From Elusimicrobia bacterium GWC2_64_44 (lineage in GTDB: Bacteria > Elusimicrobiota > Elusimicrobia > Elusimicrobiales > UBA9959), in contig MGUG01000017.1 in assembly GCA_001799845.1 (NCBI GenBank), positions 1 through 56,141 on the forward strand: a DNA stretch of 56,141 bases, given 5' to 3'. A program made the translations under genes and the position numbers. Below are positions 34,296 through 41,690 of the stretch, in pieces (within the stretch, counting starts at the first letter, position 1; every line of letters starts with the position of its first letter). Below the pieces are notes generated by a model. It did no database searches, was not told the origin of the DNA, and worked only from the letters and a program-made list of their open reading frames with translations.

Positions 34296-34855
34296 CCCTC
34301 ATACTCGCCTCCAAATCGCCGCGCCGCAAGGAGTTGCTGAAGCGGGCCGGCATCAAGTACCGCTGCGTGCCCAGCCATATCGCCGAGGTTTCCTCCTACA
34401 AGCGCCCGGACCTGGTAGTAAAGGAGCTCGCCTACAAGAAGGCCCTGGCCGTCGCGCAGAAGCACCCGGGCTCCCCGGTGCTGGGCTCGGATACGCTGGT
34501 CTGGTGCAAGGGGCAGGCCCTGGGCAAGCCCGACGGACACAAGGACGCGCTGCGCCTGCTGCGCCTGCAGAACGGCTCCTGGCAGGCCGTGCATACCGGC
34601 GTGGCGCTGATCTGGCTGGACCGCGGCGTCTTCCTGGCCGGCGGCGAAGTTTCGCGCTGCAAGGCCCGCCGCCTGCCTGAAACCGAACTAAGGGCCCTGG
34701 CATCTAAACATCATGACAAGGCCGGCGCTTACGCGGTGCAGGACAAGGACGACAGATTCATTGAGAAGATAGAGGGCCGCTTCGACACCATCGTCGGGCT
34801 GCCGGTAAATTTGGTGCGCCGCTTCCTGAAGCGGGCCGGAGCTGAAAATGCATAA
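34292..34855 (+). CDS. maf: Maf-family nucleoside triphosphate pyrophosphatase
   Basis: The 187-residue enzyme hydrolyses non-canonical or regulatory nucleoside triphosphates to monophosphates and is linked to septum formation. The N-terminal SKSPRRKELLKRAGI, the catalytic region VLGSDTLVWCKGQALGKP and the DKAGAYAVQDKDDRFIEKIEG segment are all in place. The DTLV pattern is closer to the dTTP/UTP-acting YhdE type than to YceF. It overlaps the DUF4321 gene at its start and the QueD-family gene at its end. Confidence 0.94.
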   Translation: MTLILASKSPRRKELLKRAGIKYRCVPSHIAEVSSYKRPDLVVKELAYKKALAVAQKHPGSPVLGSDTLVWCKGQALGKPDGHKDALRLLRLQNGSWQAVHTGVALIWLDRGVFLAGGEVSRCKARRLPETELRALASKHHDKAGAYAVQDKDDRFIEKIEGRFDTIVGLPVNLVRRFLKRAGAENA

Positions 34856-35249
34856 AATAAAAAAAACCTTCCACCTGGCCTACGGCCACCGACTGCTGAA
34901 CTACAAAGGCAAGTGCGAGAACCTGCACGGCCACAACGGCGTGGTAGAAGTCACGCTGAAGGCGGCGCGGCTGAATTCAGAGAAGATGGTGATGGACTTC
35001 ACCGAACTCGGGCGCACGATGAAACTGTGGCTCGACTCCAACCTGGACCACAAGGTGATCCTGGCCGCCGCCGACCCGCTGGCGCCGGTCCTGAAAAAAT
35101 TGGGCCAGAGCTGCTACCTCACGGCGGATAATCCCACCGCCGAGGTCCTGGCCAAGCTGGTCTACGACACCGCCCGCGGCCTGCGCCTGCCCGTGGACGA
35201 GGTGGCGTTCTGGGAAACCCCTACCTCGATGGCTTCCTACAGGAAATAA
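34848..35249 (+). CDS. queD: 6-carboxy-tetrahydropterin synthase family (QueD/PTPS)
   Basis: This 133-residue T-fold enzyme acts on 7,8-dihydroneopterin triphosphate, either for queuosine (QueD) or, in some members, for folate in place of FolB. The zinc ligands are His14, His27 and His29, and the catalytic Cys23 lies in KCENLHGHN. Glu24 directly follows Cys23. As I recall, subfamilies with both Cys and Glu near this position have been proposed to serve both pathways; I cannot verify that here. No queC or queE is adjacent. folK, folC and folP lie 7-9 kb away, and no folB is seen. Confidence 0.88.
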   Translation: MHKIKKTFHLAYGHRLLNYKGKCENLHGHNGVVEVTLKAARLNSEKMVMDFTELGRTMKLWLDSNLDHKVILAAADPLAPVLKKLGQSCYLTADNPTAEVLAKLVYDTARGLRLPVDEVAFWETPTSMASYRK

Positions 35250-35251
35250 TT

Positions 35252-36175
35252 ATGAACGAACAAACCAACCATTACGAGATCGCCATAGTCGGTTCCGGGC
35301 CGGCCGGCTTCACCGCGGCCATCTACGCCGTGCGCGGCGGGGCCTCCACGGTGCTCTTCGGCGGCGTCGCCCCCGGCGGCCAGCTGCTGCAGACCATGGA
35401 GATAGAGAATTACCCCGGCTTCGTGGACCCGGTCGTCGGGGCGGACCTGATGATGCGCATGCTCAAGCAGGCCGCGCGCCTCGGCACGCGGGTGCTGCAG
35501 GAATCGGTGAGCGAGGCTGACTTCTCCGCCAGCCCCTTCAAGCTCAAGGCCGGCGGCAGGGACTACACCGCCGACGTTGTCATCCTGGCCACCGGCGCGC
35601 AGGCCCGCTGGCTCGGCATGCCTTCGGAGGAGAAGTTCAAAGGCAAGGGCGTGTCGGGCTGCGCCACCTGCGACGGCTTCTTTTTCCGCGGCAGGGAAGT
35701 CTGCGTCGTGGGCGGGGGAGACTCCGCGGCGGAGGACGCGCTGTTCCTCACCAAGTTCGCCACCAAGGTTTACCTGGTGCACCGCCGCGACAAGCTGCGC
35801 GCCAGCTTCCGGCTGCAGGAGAAGCTGAAAGCCAACCCCAAGATAGAGCTAATCTACGACCACGTCCCCGAAGAGTTCATCGGCGAGGGCAAACTGACCG
35901 CCGTTAACCTCAAGAACGTCAAGACCGGCGCCGTGCGCCGCCTGGAAGTGCCCGGGGCTTTCATAGCCATAGGGCACACCCCGGCCACGGAACTGGTCAA
36001 AGGCAAGCTCGCCCTCGACGAGTCCGGGTACGTCCTGGCCAATGACAAGACCGAAACCTCCGTCCCCGGGGTGTTCGCCGCCGGCGACGTGATGGACACG
36101 CGCTACAAGCAGGCCGTGGTGGCGGCCGGCGCCGGCTGCAAGGCCGCGCTGGAGGCCCTGGAGTTCCTGGAATAA
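35252..36175 (+). CDS. trxB: Thioredoxin reductase
   Basis: This is a 307-residue FAD/NADPH flavoprotein that reduces thioredoxin. The FAD motif IVGSGPAGFTAAIYA is at about 12-26. The redox-active pair is Cys137 and Cys140 in GCATCDGFFFRG, the NADPH motif is VVGGGDSAAEDALFL, and the C-terminal FAD motif is GVFAAGDVMD. All family hallmarks are intact, unlike the TrxR-like protein at 48782-49666. It ends the cutA-maf-queD-trxB unit at a strong terminator. Confidence 0.96.
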   Translation: MNEQTNHYEIAIVGSGPAGFTAAIYAVRGGASTVLFGGVAPGGQLLQTMEIENYPGFVDPVVGADLMMRMLKQAARLGTRVLQESVSEADFSASPFKLKAGGRDYTADVVILATGAQARWLGMPSEEKFKGKGVSGCATCDGFFFRGREVCVVGGGDSAAEDALFLTKFATKVYLVHRRDKLRASFRLQEKLKANPKIELIYDHVPEEFIGEGKLTAVNLKNVKTGAVRRLEVPGAFIAIGHTPATELVKGKLALDESGYVLANDKTETSVPGVFAAGDVMDTRYKQAVVAAGAGCKAALEALEFLE

Positions 36176-36188
36176 CGCTTGCGGGCAA

Positions 36189-36220
36189 GAAAAAAGGACG
36201 GCCCGGGCCGTCCTTTTTTT
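36189..36220. terminator. Bidirectional terminator between trxB and the glycerol-kinase-like gene
   Basis: The near-perfect palindrome AAAAAAGGACGGCC / GGCCGTCCTTTTTT gives T-runs on both strands and serves two convergent genes. Confidence 0.93.
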
Positions 36221-36233
36221 CGCCCCGACGGAG

Positions 36234-37730
36234 CTACGCGTGCGGCAGTATGTTCAGTTTGCGCAGGTCGCGGCTGGTGCGGCGGATATCCTTCACGAAG
36301 ATGCGCCAGCCCTTCAGCAGGTTCTGCCGCTCTTCCTCGCCGATGGCCGGCGTGAAGACCCGGCTGGACACCCTGGGCGTCCACTGCGGCGCGAGCCCCA
36401 GCCCGCGCGCGGCCGCCAGGCCCGCGCCCATGGCGGTGGCCTCGCTCTCTTCCAGCGCCGTCAGCCGGGCGCCGGTGACGTCGGCCTGGAACTGCAGCAG
36501 CCAGTCTATCTTGGAGAGCCCGCCGGAAACCTTCAGCTCTTCTATCTTCAGGCCCTTGCGCTTCACCAGGTCGAAAGCGTCGGCCACCATGTAGGCTATG
36601 CCTTCCGTCACGCCGCGCACCACGTCGTACTTGTCGGAGTGGGGGGAAAAGCCGGAGAAGGTGGTGAAGGTGGTATAGTCCCAGTACGGCGCGCCCAGGC
36701 CGCCTATGGCGGGCAGGCAGTGCAGGCGGTTCGCGGACTTGCGGCACATGCCGTCCACGTCGGAGATGTCCTCGAAAAGCCCGAACTTCAGCCGCAGCCA
36801 TTCCAGCGCGGTGCCGGCGGAATTTACCGTGCTCTCGGTGAAATAGCGGATGTTCTTCTTGCCCCGCCCTTCCTGCCAGCCGAAAGAGTTCAGCAGCCCG
36901 CGGATCTTCAGCGGCTTGCGGCCGGTGTTCACCAGTAAAAACGCCCCGGTGCCGTAGTTAAGCGCGGCCGAGTTGGGCGCCTCGAGCCCGAGGCCCAGCA
37001 TGGCCGCCTGCTGATCGCCCAGCATGGCCGTCACCGGGATGCGGCGGCCGCCGGCCTCCACATAACCGAGCCTCCCGACGCTGGGTTTTATCTCCGGCAG
37101 CAGCGCGGCGTTTATACCGAAAGCGGACAGCAGCTTTGGTTCCCAGCGCAGCCGGCGCAGGTTGAACAGCAGTGTGCGCTGCGCCTGGGAGGGGTCGGTA
37201 ACGAAGGTCTTGCCTCCGGAGAGCCGCCAGATTATATAGGTGGCCACCGGGGCGGCCAGCAGGCGGCCAACGGCCGCGGCGGCCTTCACCTCCGGGAAAT
37301 TCTCCAGCGCCCAGGCCATCTTGGAGGCGCTGTAATACGGGGTCTTGTACAGGCCGGTCAGGTCGTGGATCCTGGTGTTGGAGAGCGGCACCTTGGCGAG
37401 CAGCTCCAGCGCGCGGCCGTCCTGCCAGCTCAGCGCGGGCGCCAGCGGCGCGCCGGTGGCCTTGTCCCAGAACACCACGGTGGAGCGCTGCGCGGCTATG
37501 CCCAGGGCCGACACTTCGGCGCCCTCCGGCAGTTTCTTCAGCACCTCGTCGAGGCTGTCGGCCTGCGACTGGAACAGTTTCTCGGCGTCGTACTCGGCGC
37601 GGCCTGGCCCCGGGTAGGAGGCTTCCAGTTTGCGCTGCGCTTTATAGCGGATATTGCCTTCGGGGTCGAAGGCCAGCGCCCGGGAGCTGGAGCTCCCCTG
37701 GTCAAGCACGATTATGAATTTATCGCCCAT
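36234..37730 (-). CDS. glpK: FGGY-family kinase, glycerol kinase-like
   Basis: This 498-residue cytoplasmic kinase phosphorylates a polyol, most likely glycerol to glycerol-3-phosphate. The phosphate-1 motif VLDQGSSSSRALAFD is close to that of GlpK. Further hallmarks are ALSWQDGRA, LGDQQAAMLGLG, NYGTGAFLLVNTG, GGLGAPYWD and VSGGLSKIDWLLQFQADV. No glycerol facilitator or GlpD is adjacent. The ATG at 37730 overlaps the upstream stop (TGATG); a GTG one codon earlier is also possible. Confidence 0.88.
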   Translation of the reverse strand: MGDKFIIVLDQGSSSSRALAFDPEGNIRYKAQRKLEASYPGPGRAEYDAEKLFQSQADSLDEVLKKLPEGAEVSALGIAAQRSTVVFWDKATGAPLAPALSWQDGRALELLAKVPLSNTRIHDLTGLYKTPYYSASKMAWALENFPEVKAAAAVGRLLAAPVATYIIWRLSGGKTFVTDPSQAQRTLLFNLRRLRWEPKLLSAFGINAALLPEIKPSVGRLGYVEAGGRRIPVTAMLGDQQAAMLGLGLEAPNSAALNYGTGAFLLVNTGRKPLKIRGLLNSFGWQEGRGKKNIRYFTESTVNSAGTALEWLRLKFGLFEDISDVDGMCRKSANRLHCLPAIGGLGAPYWDYTTFTTFSGFSPHSDKYDVVRGVTEGIAYMVADAFDLVKRKGLKIEELKVSGGLSKIDWLLQFQADVTGARLTALEESEATAMGAGLAAARGLGLAPQWTPRVSSRVFTPAIGEEERQNLLKGWRIFVKDIRRTSRDLRKLNILPHA

Positions 37731-38995
37731 CACTCGCCCTTCTTTATTATCCTGATGTCCACCGCGGTCTTGCGCACCGCCTGCTCCAGCAGCTTCTGCC
37801 TGGCTTCGGGCGCCAGGTCAGGGCTATCCAGCAGCCGGCCCAGCCCCGCCACGGTCACGTCGAGCGCCTTCTTGTAAAGGTCGAACTGGTTCAGCACGCC
37901 CAGCACCGCCTCTCGGTTGGGAAAGGCCCATTTGGCGGTCTTGCTGACGCTGGCGGTGAAAGCGTTGCCGGCGTATTCGCCCCCGCTCTTCGCCGAGCGG
38001 GAGATCTCCTCGGCCACGCGGTCCAGCTCGGCCTGGATCTCCTGCATCTTCTCTTTCAGCCGGCCGTAGCGGTCCACCAGCACCTCGATGTGCCCCGGCA
38101 CCGGCAGCTGCGGCTGCGGCGCCGGCCGCGCCCCGCCGAAAAAGACGGGGCAGAGGGACTTGTAATCGCACCAGCCGCACTGGCGGTCGCCCGGCGCGGG
38201 CTCGAACTTCTGGCCGCGTATGCCGTCGGCCACGCCGAGCGCGCGCTCCCAGAAACCGCCTATCTCACGGTCGCCGGCGCGTTCGAAAGAGTATTCCTTG
38301 TTGGTCGGCACGTGGTAGTAAAGCAGTTCGCGGATCTTCACGGAGGCGACGCGGGTGCCGTAGGTCTCGGCGATCTTTTCCTTCAGCCGCGGGTCCAGCT
38401 CGGTGATCTTCTGGTACATGTAGAGCTGGGCGGGCTCGCGCTTCACGTCCTTGCCGGTCTTGTAATCGATGATGGTGATCTCGCCGCCGCCCAGGTGCTC
38501 TATGCGGTCGGAGATGGTGCGCACCAGCAGGCCGTCCACCTCCACGTCGGTGGCATACTCCACCAGGAAGGGCGGGGCGAAGCGGGAGCGGTTGTGCTCG
38601 TAATAGGCCTTCAGCATCAGCAGGCCCTTCTGGTAATCGTCGTCGGACTTGGTCTGGGTGCGGTAGCCCTTCTCCAGGTAGGATTTGGCGTTCCACTCCG
38701 TCCGGAAGGCCTCGCAGACCTCCTCTATCGTCGGGAAGGGGGGATTCTTGACGGAGTACAGGAACTCCAGCGCCGAATGGATGGCCGAGCCGAAGGCGAA
38801 GTAGAACTTGGGCTCTTCCTTGATCTTGTCTATGTACTTGAACTTGTACTTGAGCGGGCACTCCTCGTAGAGCGACATCTTGGAGTAGGAGAAAGCCAGC
38901 AGCCCGTCCTTCTTCGCCGGGGCGGGGGGCGGGACCTCGCCGAACAGGTTGGGCCCGGCGGCGGGAGCGGCGTCAGCGCTATTTTTTTTCTTCAT
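37730..38995 (-). CDS. Fe-S cluster PD-(D/E)XK nuclease, Cas4/AddB-like
   Basis: This 421-residue protein has a RecB-type nuclease core. The motifs are FGSAIHSALEFLY (His73), SDRIEHL (Asp163), IIDYKTGK (Asp177, Lys179) and QLYMYQ. One cysteine before the core (Cys46 in YEECPLKYKFKYID) and three after it (Cys273, Cys276, Cys282 in CGWCDYKSLCP) are the usual 4Fe-4S ligands. An extra C-terminal region of about 130 residues has a coiled coil and no known domain. No CRISPR array, cas1 or helicase gene is nearby, so a DNA repair role is more likely than CRISPR adaptation. It overlaps the upstream lipoprotein gene by 17 bases. Confidence 0.88.
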   Translation of the reverse strand: MKKKNSADAAPAAGPNLFGEVPPPAPAKKDGLLAFSYSKMSLYEECPLKYKFKYIDKIKEEPKFYFAFGSAIHSALEFLYSVKNPPFPTIEEVCEAFRTEWNAKSYLEKGYRTQTKSDDDYQKGLLMLKAYYEHNRSRFAPPFLVEYATDVEVDGLLVRTISDRIEHLGGGEITIIDYKTGKDVKREPAQLYMYQKITELDPRLKEKIAETYGTRVASVKIRELLYYHVPTNKEYSFERAGDREIGGFWERALGVADGIRGQKFEPAPGDRQCGWCDYKSLCPVFFGGARPAPQPQLPVPGHIEVLVDRYGRLKEKMQEIQAELDRVAEEISRSAKSGGEYAGNAFTASVSKTAKWAFPNREAVLGVLNQFDLYKKALDVTVAGLGRLLDSPDLAPEARQKLLEQAVRKTAVDIRIIKKGE

Positions 38996-39788
38996 AGGAC
39001 AAAAGTTCCGTGACCCTGTTCTCGTAGCCCGGGCCGCCGATGGAGGTCAGCACCTTGCCGGTCCACGGGGCGTAATACTCGTAGATCCACGACGGCATGC
39101 CGGCGGCGCGGCGGCGCACCTTCACGCAGTCCGCGAACTCGCCCGCGCCTACCTTGATCTTCAGGCCGGCCCGCTCCACGCGGAACTCCAGCCGGCCCTC
39201 CGGGCCGCGGGCGGTCCAGGTCTTGCCCTGCGTGAGCGGGTAGGCGAGGACCACGGTATCCTTGCGCTCCTGGTTCTCCACAAAATTCATGCCGGCGAAG
39301 CGGTAAACCTTCTTCTGGCTGCTCACCAGCTGGTCTCCGGCGTAAAAAGCGCTCTTCAGCACTGCGCCGCGGGAGGTGTGGTCGGCCACCTCCACGGTCT
39401 GCGTGGCGTTCTTGCCCAGCGTCTGGGAGTCGCCGTACTTCCATTTCAGGCCGGGCCCGGCGGGGAAATAATCGGGGCAGACGAAGATGCGGCGGAAGAG
39501 GTCTTCGGGCATCTTGTACGCCGGGTACTCGCGGGCGAGGCGCTCCAGCAGCGGCTGCGAGCGGCCGCAGAGGCCCAGCTTCACGGAGTAGAGCTCCGCC
39601 GCCGCGGCCAGCGCCTTCGGGGCCTCGGGGGCCGCCGGGTTCTTCAGCGCGAAGGCGCTGTACTTCTCGGCCGCCTGCAGCAGCCGGCCCTGGCGCTCCA
39701 GCTCCTGCCCGTCGCCATAGCGCGGCCCGCAGCCTGAGGCCGCCAGCAGCAGTAACGGGAAAAATACGGCTAAAAACCCTCGCGTCAT
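38979..39788 (-). CDS. Putative lipoprotein with TPR-like N-terminal part
   Basis: This is a 269-residue protein. The start at 39788 gives MTRGFLAVFFPLLLLAASGC, a signal peptide with lipobox and Cys20 as the lipid site. Residues about 28-75 resemble one or two TPR-type helix pairs (LLQAAEKYSAFALKNPAAPE). The rest is beta-rich (VYRFAGMNFVENQERKDTVVLAY) and not recognised. An upstream in-frame ATG at 39797 overlaps a TATAAT box, which argues for the later start; TATAAT then ends seven bases before the ATG. Confidence 0.75.
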   Translation of the reverse strand: MTRGFLAVFFPLLLLAASGCGPRYGDGQELERQGRLLQAAEKYSAFALKNPAAPEAPKALAAAAELYSVKLGLCGRSQPLLERLAREYPAYKMPEDLFRRIFVCPDYFPAGPGLKWKYGDSQTLGKNATQTVEVADHTSRGAVLKSAFYAGDQLVSSQKKVYRFAGMNFVENQERKDTVVLAYPLTQGKTWTARGPEGRLEFRVERAGLKIKVGAGEFADCVKVRRRAAGMPSWIYEYYAPWTGKVLTSIGGPGYENRVTELLSYEEKK

Positions 39789-39864
39789 TGATATCATTAT
39801 ATAAAATCGCGCGGCCGCAGCCCCGGCGGGGAAAACTGTGGCGGCTTTTTTGTATTATAGGAGT
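39789..39864. promoter_or_regulatory. Divergent promoters of two lipoprotein genes
   Basis: On the minus strand TATAAT (39801-39796) ends seven bases before the ATG at 39788. On the plus strand TATTAT (39853-39858) ends six bases before the ATG at 39865. A GGAG next to the latter could also act as a ribosome-binding site, but the -10 box leaves almost no leader for it. Confidence 0.55.
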
Positions 39865-40563
39865 ATGGGTAAGACTTTTATCGTTTTTCTTACTTTAGCG
39901 TTCCTCACCGGCTGCTCCGGTATGCGCAGGTCCTCCACGGCGGAAGACGAGACCGTTGAACTGCCTTCGCGCGGCGGCGACTCCTCCCAGGCCTTCTCGC
40001 TGCCGGGCGTGCCGCTTAAATTCATGCCGCCCGCGGCCAGGACCAAGGCCGCCGCGCCGGCGCCCTCCGCCGAGCAAAAGCCGGCGGAAGCGCCCAAACC
40101 AGCTCCCGCTCCTGAACCCGAGCCCGCGCCCGCAGCGGCCGCGCCGGCCGACAGCGCCGCCAGCGGCGACCTGGAATACCACATCTCCGCGGCCAAGAGA
40201 TACGCCGCCAAAAAGCAGTATAAGTCCGCTGCCGCGGAATACGGCGCGGCGGTGCCCTTTGTGCCGGCCGGCGACGCGCGCGCGGTGCAGTTCCTGGAGC
40301 GCCAGGGCGCCATGCTGCTGCGGGCCGGCGCCGAACCCAAGGCCAAAGACGCCTTTTCAGCCGCCATAGACAAGGCCAAGGCCCTTAAAGCCGGCGGCAA
40401 TGACCTGGCCAACGCCCACCTGGGCCTGGGCTATTGCCTGGAAAAAGCCAAAAACATCCCAGAGGCCTTGAAGAACTACGAAAAGGCCAAAGATCTTACG
40501 ACAAGCCCTAAACTGAAAACCCGCATAACCCAGACCATCGCCGGTCTCAAAGCCGCAAAGTAG
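39865..40563 (+). CDS. TPR-containing lipoprotein
   Basis: This is a 232-residue protein. MGKTFIVFLTLAFLTGCSG is a lipoprotein signal with Cys17 as the lipid site. A Pro/Ala-rich linker (about 58-98, PKPAPAPEPEPAP) leads to three TPR-like repeats at about 103-225 (HISAAKRYAAKKQYKSAAAEY, LANAHLGLGYCLEKAKNIPE). It probably serves as an outer-membrane-linked scaffold. The start at 39865 is chosen because it begins the signal sequence. It ends at a strong terminator. Confidence 0.82.
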   Translation: MGKTFIVFLTLAFLTGCSGMRRSSTAEDETVELPSRGGDSSQAFSLPGVPLKFMPPAARTKAAAPAPSAEQKPAEAPKPAPAPEPEPAPAAAAPADSAASGDLEYHISAAKRYAAKKQYKSAAAEYGAAVPFVPAGDARAVQFLERQGAMLLRAGAEPKAKDAFSAAIDKAKALKAGGNDLANAHLGLGYCLEKAKNIPEALKNYEKAKDLTTSPKLKTRITQTIAGLKAAK

Positions 40564-40575
40564 AACACCCAAAAA

Positions 40576-40614
40576 GCTCCCGCTGCCTTTTTAAAAAGGC
40601 AGCGGGAGCCTTTT
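40576..40614 (+). terminator. Rho-independent terminator
   Basis: The perfect twelve-base stem GCTCCCGCTGCC / GGCAGCGGGAGC, whose loop TTTTTAAAAA can pair further, is followed by CTTTT. Confidence 0.93.
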
Positions 40615-40653
40615 CCTATGCGGCAGAATACTGCTTAAGTTTTGTATTTTATG

Positions 40654-40669
40654 ATACAATTAATTGTAT
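40654..40669. promoter_or_regulatory. Perfect 16-base palindrome upstream of the 40696 gene, candidate operator
   Basis: ATACAATTAATTGTAT is a perfect inverted repeat in an AT-rich island. A possible -10, TATAAG (40681-40686), follows, and the gene start is 26 bases after the palindrome. The location suits a dimeric repressor or activator. Confidence 0.5.
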
Positions 40670-40695
40670 TTTAGAGACTGTATAAGAGGGCAAAA

Positions 40696-41337
40696 ATGAA
40701 AACACATATAGCCGAAAAAGCGGCCGCATTAGGATTCAAATCCGCTGAGAGCAGCGATCCCAGCCTGACTTTAGCCGAAGTGATAGAGAGCCGGGAGCTG
40801 CGCTACTGGGAGGCCTTTCCGGTGCTGCTGGCCAACGCGGCGCAGGGGGGAAAGCTGGACCCGCAGGCCGCCGCCGGCGCCCTGCCGGAAGAGGACCGCA
40901 AATACCTTAAACTCCTTATTCTGGTGTCGCTGGCCCTCTACGACAGCCTGGGGGCCAGGTTCGGCTGGCGGGAGCGGCTGTTCGGGGATATGCCGGCGCG
41001 GCTGATAGCCGGCTTCAGGAGCAAGATAGAGACCAACTCCCAGCTGGAGCTGGGCGATTTCAAATTGCGCCCGGAAATCCTCAGGGAGAACTTCAGGCTG
41101 GCTTTCGGCGGCGGCGCGCTGCTCAAAGGCGCGGCCAGGACAAGGGAAGACGAGGGACTTGAAACGGCGCTGCGGGAGATCTTTACCTCCAGGCAGCGGG
41201 AGCTGCTGCTGAAGAAACTGCGCCGCGAGCGGTTCACCAAGACCGAGGCGGAGTATTACTCGCGCGTGGTGAAGAAGAAGGCCCGGGCGGTGGCCAACGA
41301 CGAACTGCACCGCCTGGCGCGGCGGGTGCTGGCCTGA
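40696..41337 (+). CDS. Conserved-looking cytoplasmic protein of unknown function
   Basis: This is a 213-residue soluble, mostly helical protein with no signal peptide. The most distinctive part is the basic C-terminal segment KLRRERFTKTEAEYYSRVVKKKARAVANDELHRLARRVL, which looks like a nucleic-acid-binding helix set; a similar TKTE-YYSRVVKKK pattern seems familiar from other bacterial proteins of unknown function. GAGGG precedes the ATG. The AT-rich upstream region with a palindrome suggests it is regulated. Confidence 0.7.
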   Translation: MKTHIAEKAAALGFKSAESSDPSLTLAEVIESRELRYWEAFPVLLANAAQGGKLDPQAAAGALPEEDRKYLKLLILVSLALYDSLGARFGWRERLFGDMPARLIAGFRSKIETNSQLELGDFKLRPEILRENFRLAFGGGALLKGAARTREDEGLETALREIFTSRQRELLLKKLRRERFTKTEAEYYSRVVKKKARAVANDELHRLARRVLA

Positions 41338-41377
41338 CGCCCGACGAGAAAAAAAAGCCCGGCGCGGTTTATTTTTG

Positions 41378-41388
41378 TAAAATATACT
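41378..41388 (+). promoter_or_regulatory. -10 region upstream of tRNA-Arg
   Basis: Overlapping TAAAAT (41378-41383) and TATACT (41383-41388) lie 29-34 bases before the tRNA. No good -35 is evident. Confidence 0.5.
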
Positions 41389-41416
41389 CTCGCCCAGCGC
41401 AAGCCGGGCGCCTAAC

Positions 41417-41488
41417 GTCCCCATAGCTCAACGGATAGAGCTCCTGCCTTCTAAGCAGGCAATCCAGGTTCGATTCCTGGTGGGGACA
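41417..41488 (+). tRNA. tRNA-Arg (anticodon UCU)
   Basis: The acceptor stem GTCCCCA / TGGGGAC is perfect. The anticodon loop CTTCTAA between CCTGC and GCAGG gives TCT, which decodes AGA/AGG. The T arm is CCAGGTTCGATTCCTGG. The 3' CCA is not encoded. The last 13 bases of the gene plus five downstream recur 197 bases further on. Confidence 0.95.
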
Positions 41489-41690
41489 ATTTTAATTGTC
41501 CCTGCAAAGACCACCGGCTATTCCACTACTGGAATCGAACGAGTCACGGGTAAACCGCATAGCGGTTTCCCGCGACCCCGGCTCGGCGGTTTTTGCTTAC
41601 GCTTAAAACCGCCTCCGCCCTTGCGGCCCGGACGCGGAACATAATTATGTTCCGCTCTAAAGCCGGGCCTCACCTGGTGGGGACAATTTT
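41476..41690. repeat. tRNA-Arg 3'-end duplication enclosing a set of hairpins
   Basis: The 18-base sequence CCTGGTGGGGACAATTTT occurs at 41476-41493 (tRNA 3' end) and again at 41673-41690, just at the folC stop. Between them lie several hairpins: GGGACAATT / AATTGTCCC; ATTCCA / TGGAAT; TAAACCGC / GCGGTTT; a GGCGGTTTT / AAAACCGCC stem; and a perfect 22-base palindrome (41634-41655, half GCGGAACATAA). No gene is present. The layout resembles attachment-site duplication around a small or decayed element. Confidence 0.65.

Noticed and set aside
37730..38995. Cas4 with a CRISPR locus
   Set aside because: The protein is Cas4/RecB-like, but no repeat-spacer array and no cas1, cas2 or effector gene is present. 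Its long C-terminal extension also differs from Cas4.
41515..41545. Second, inverted tRNA gene near tRNA-Arg
   Set aside because: The stretch resembles part of a T arm in reverse, but no acceptor, D or anticodon stems can be formed.
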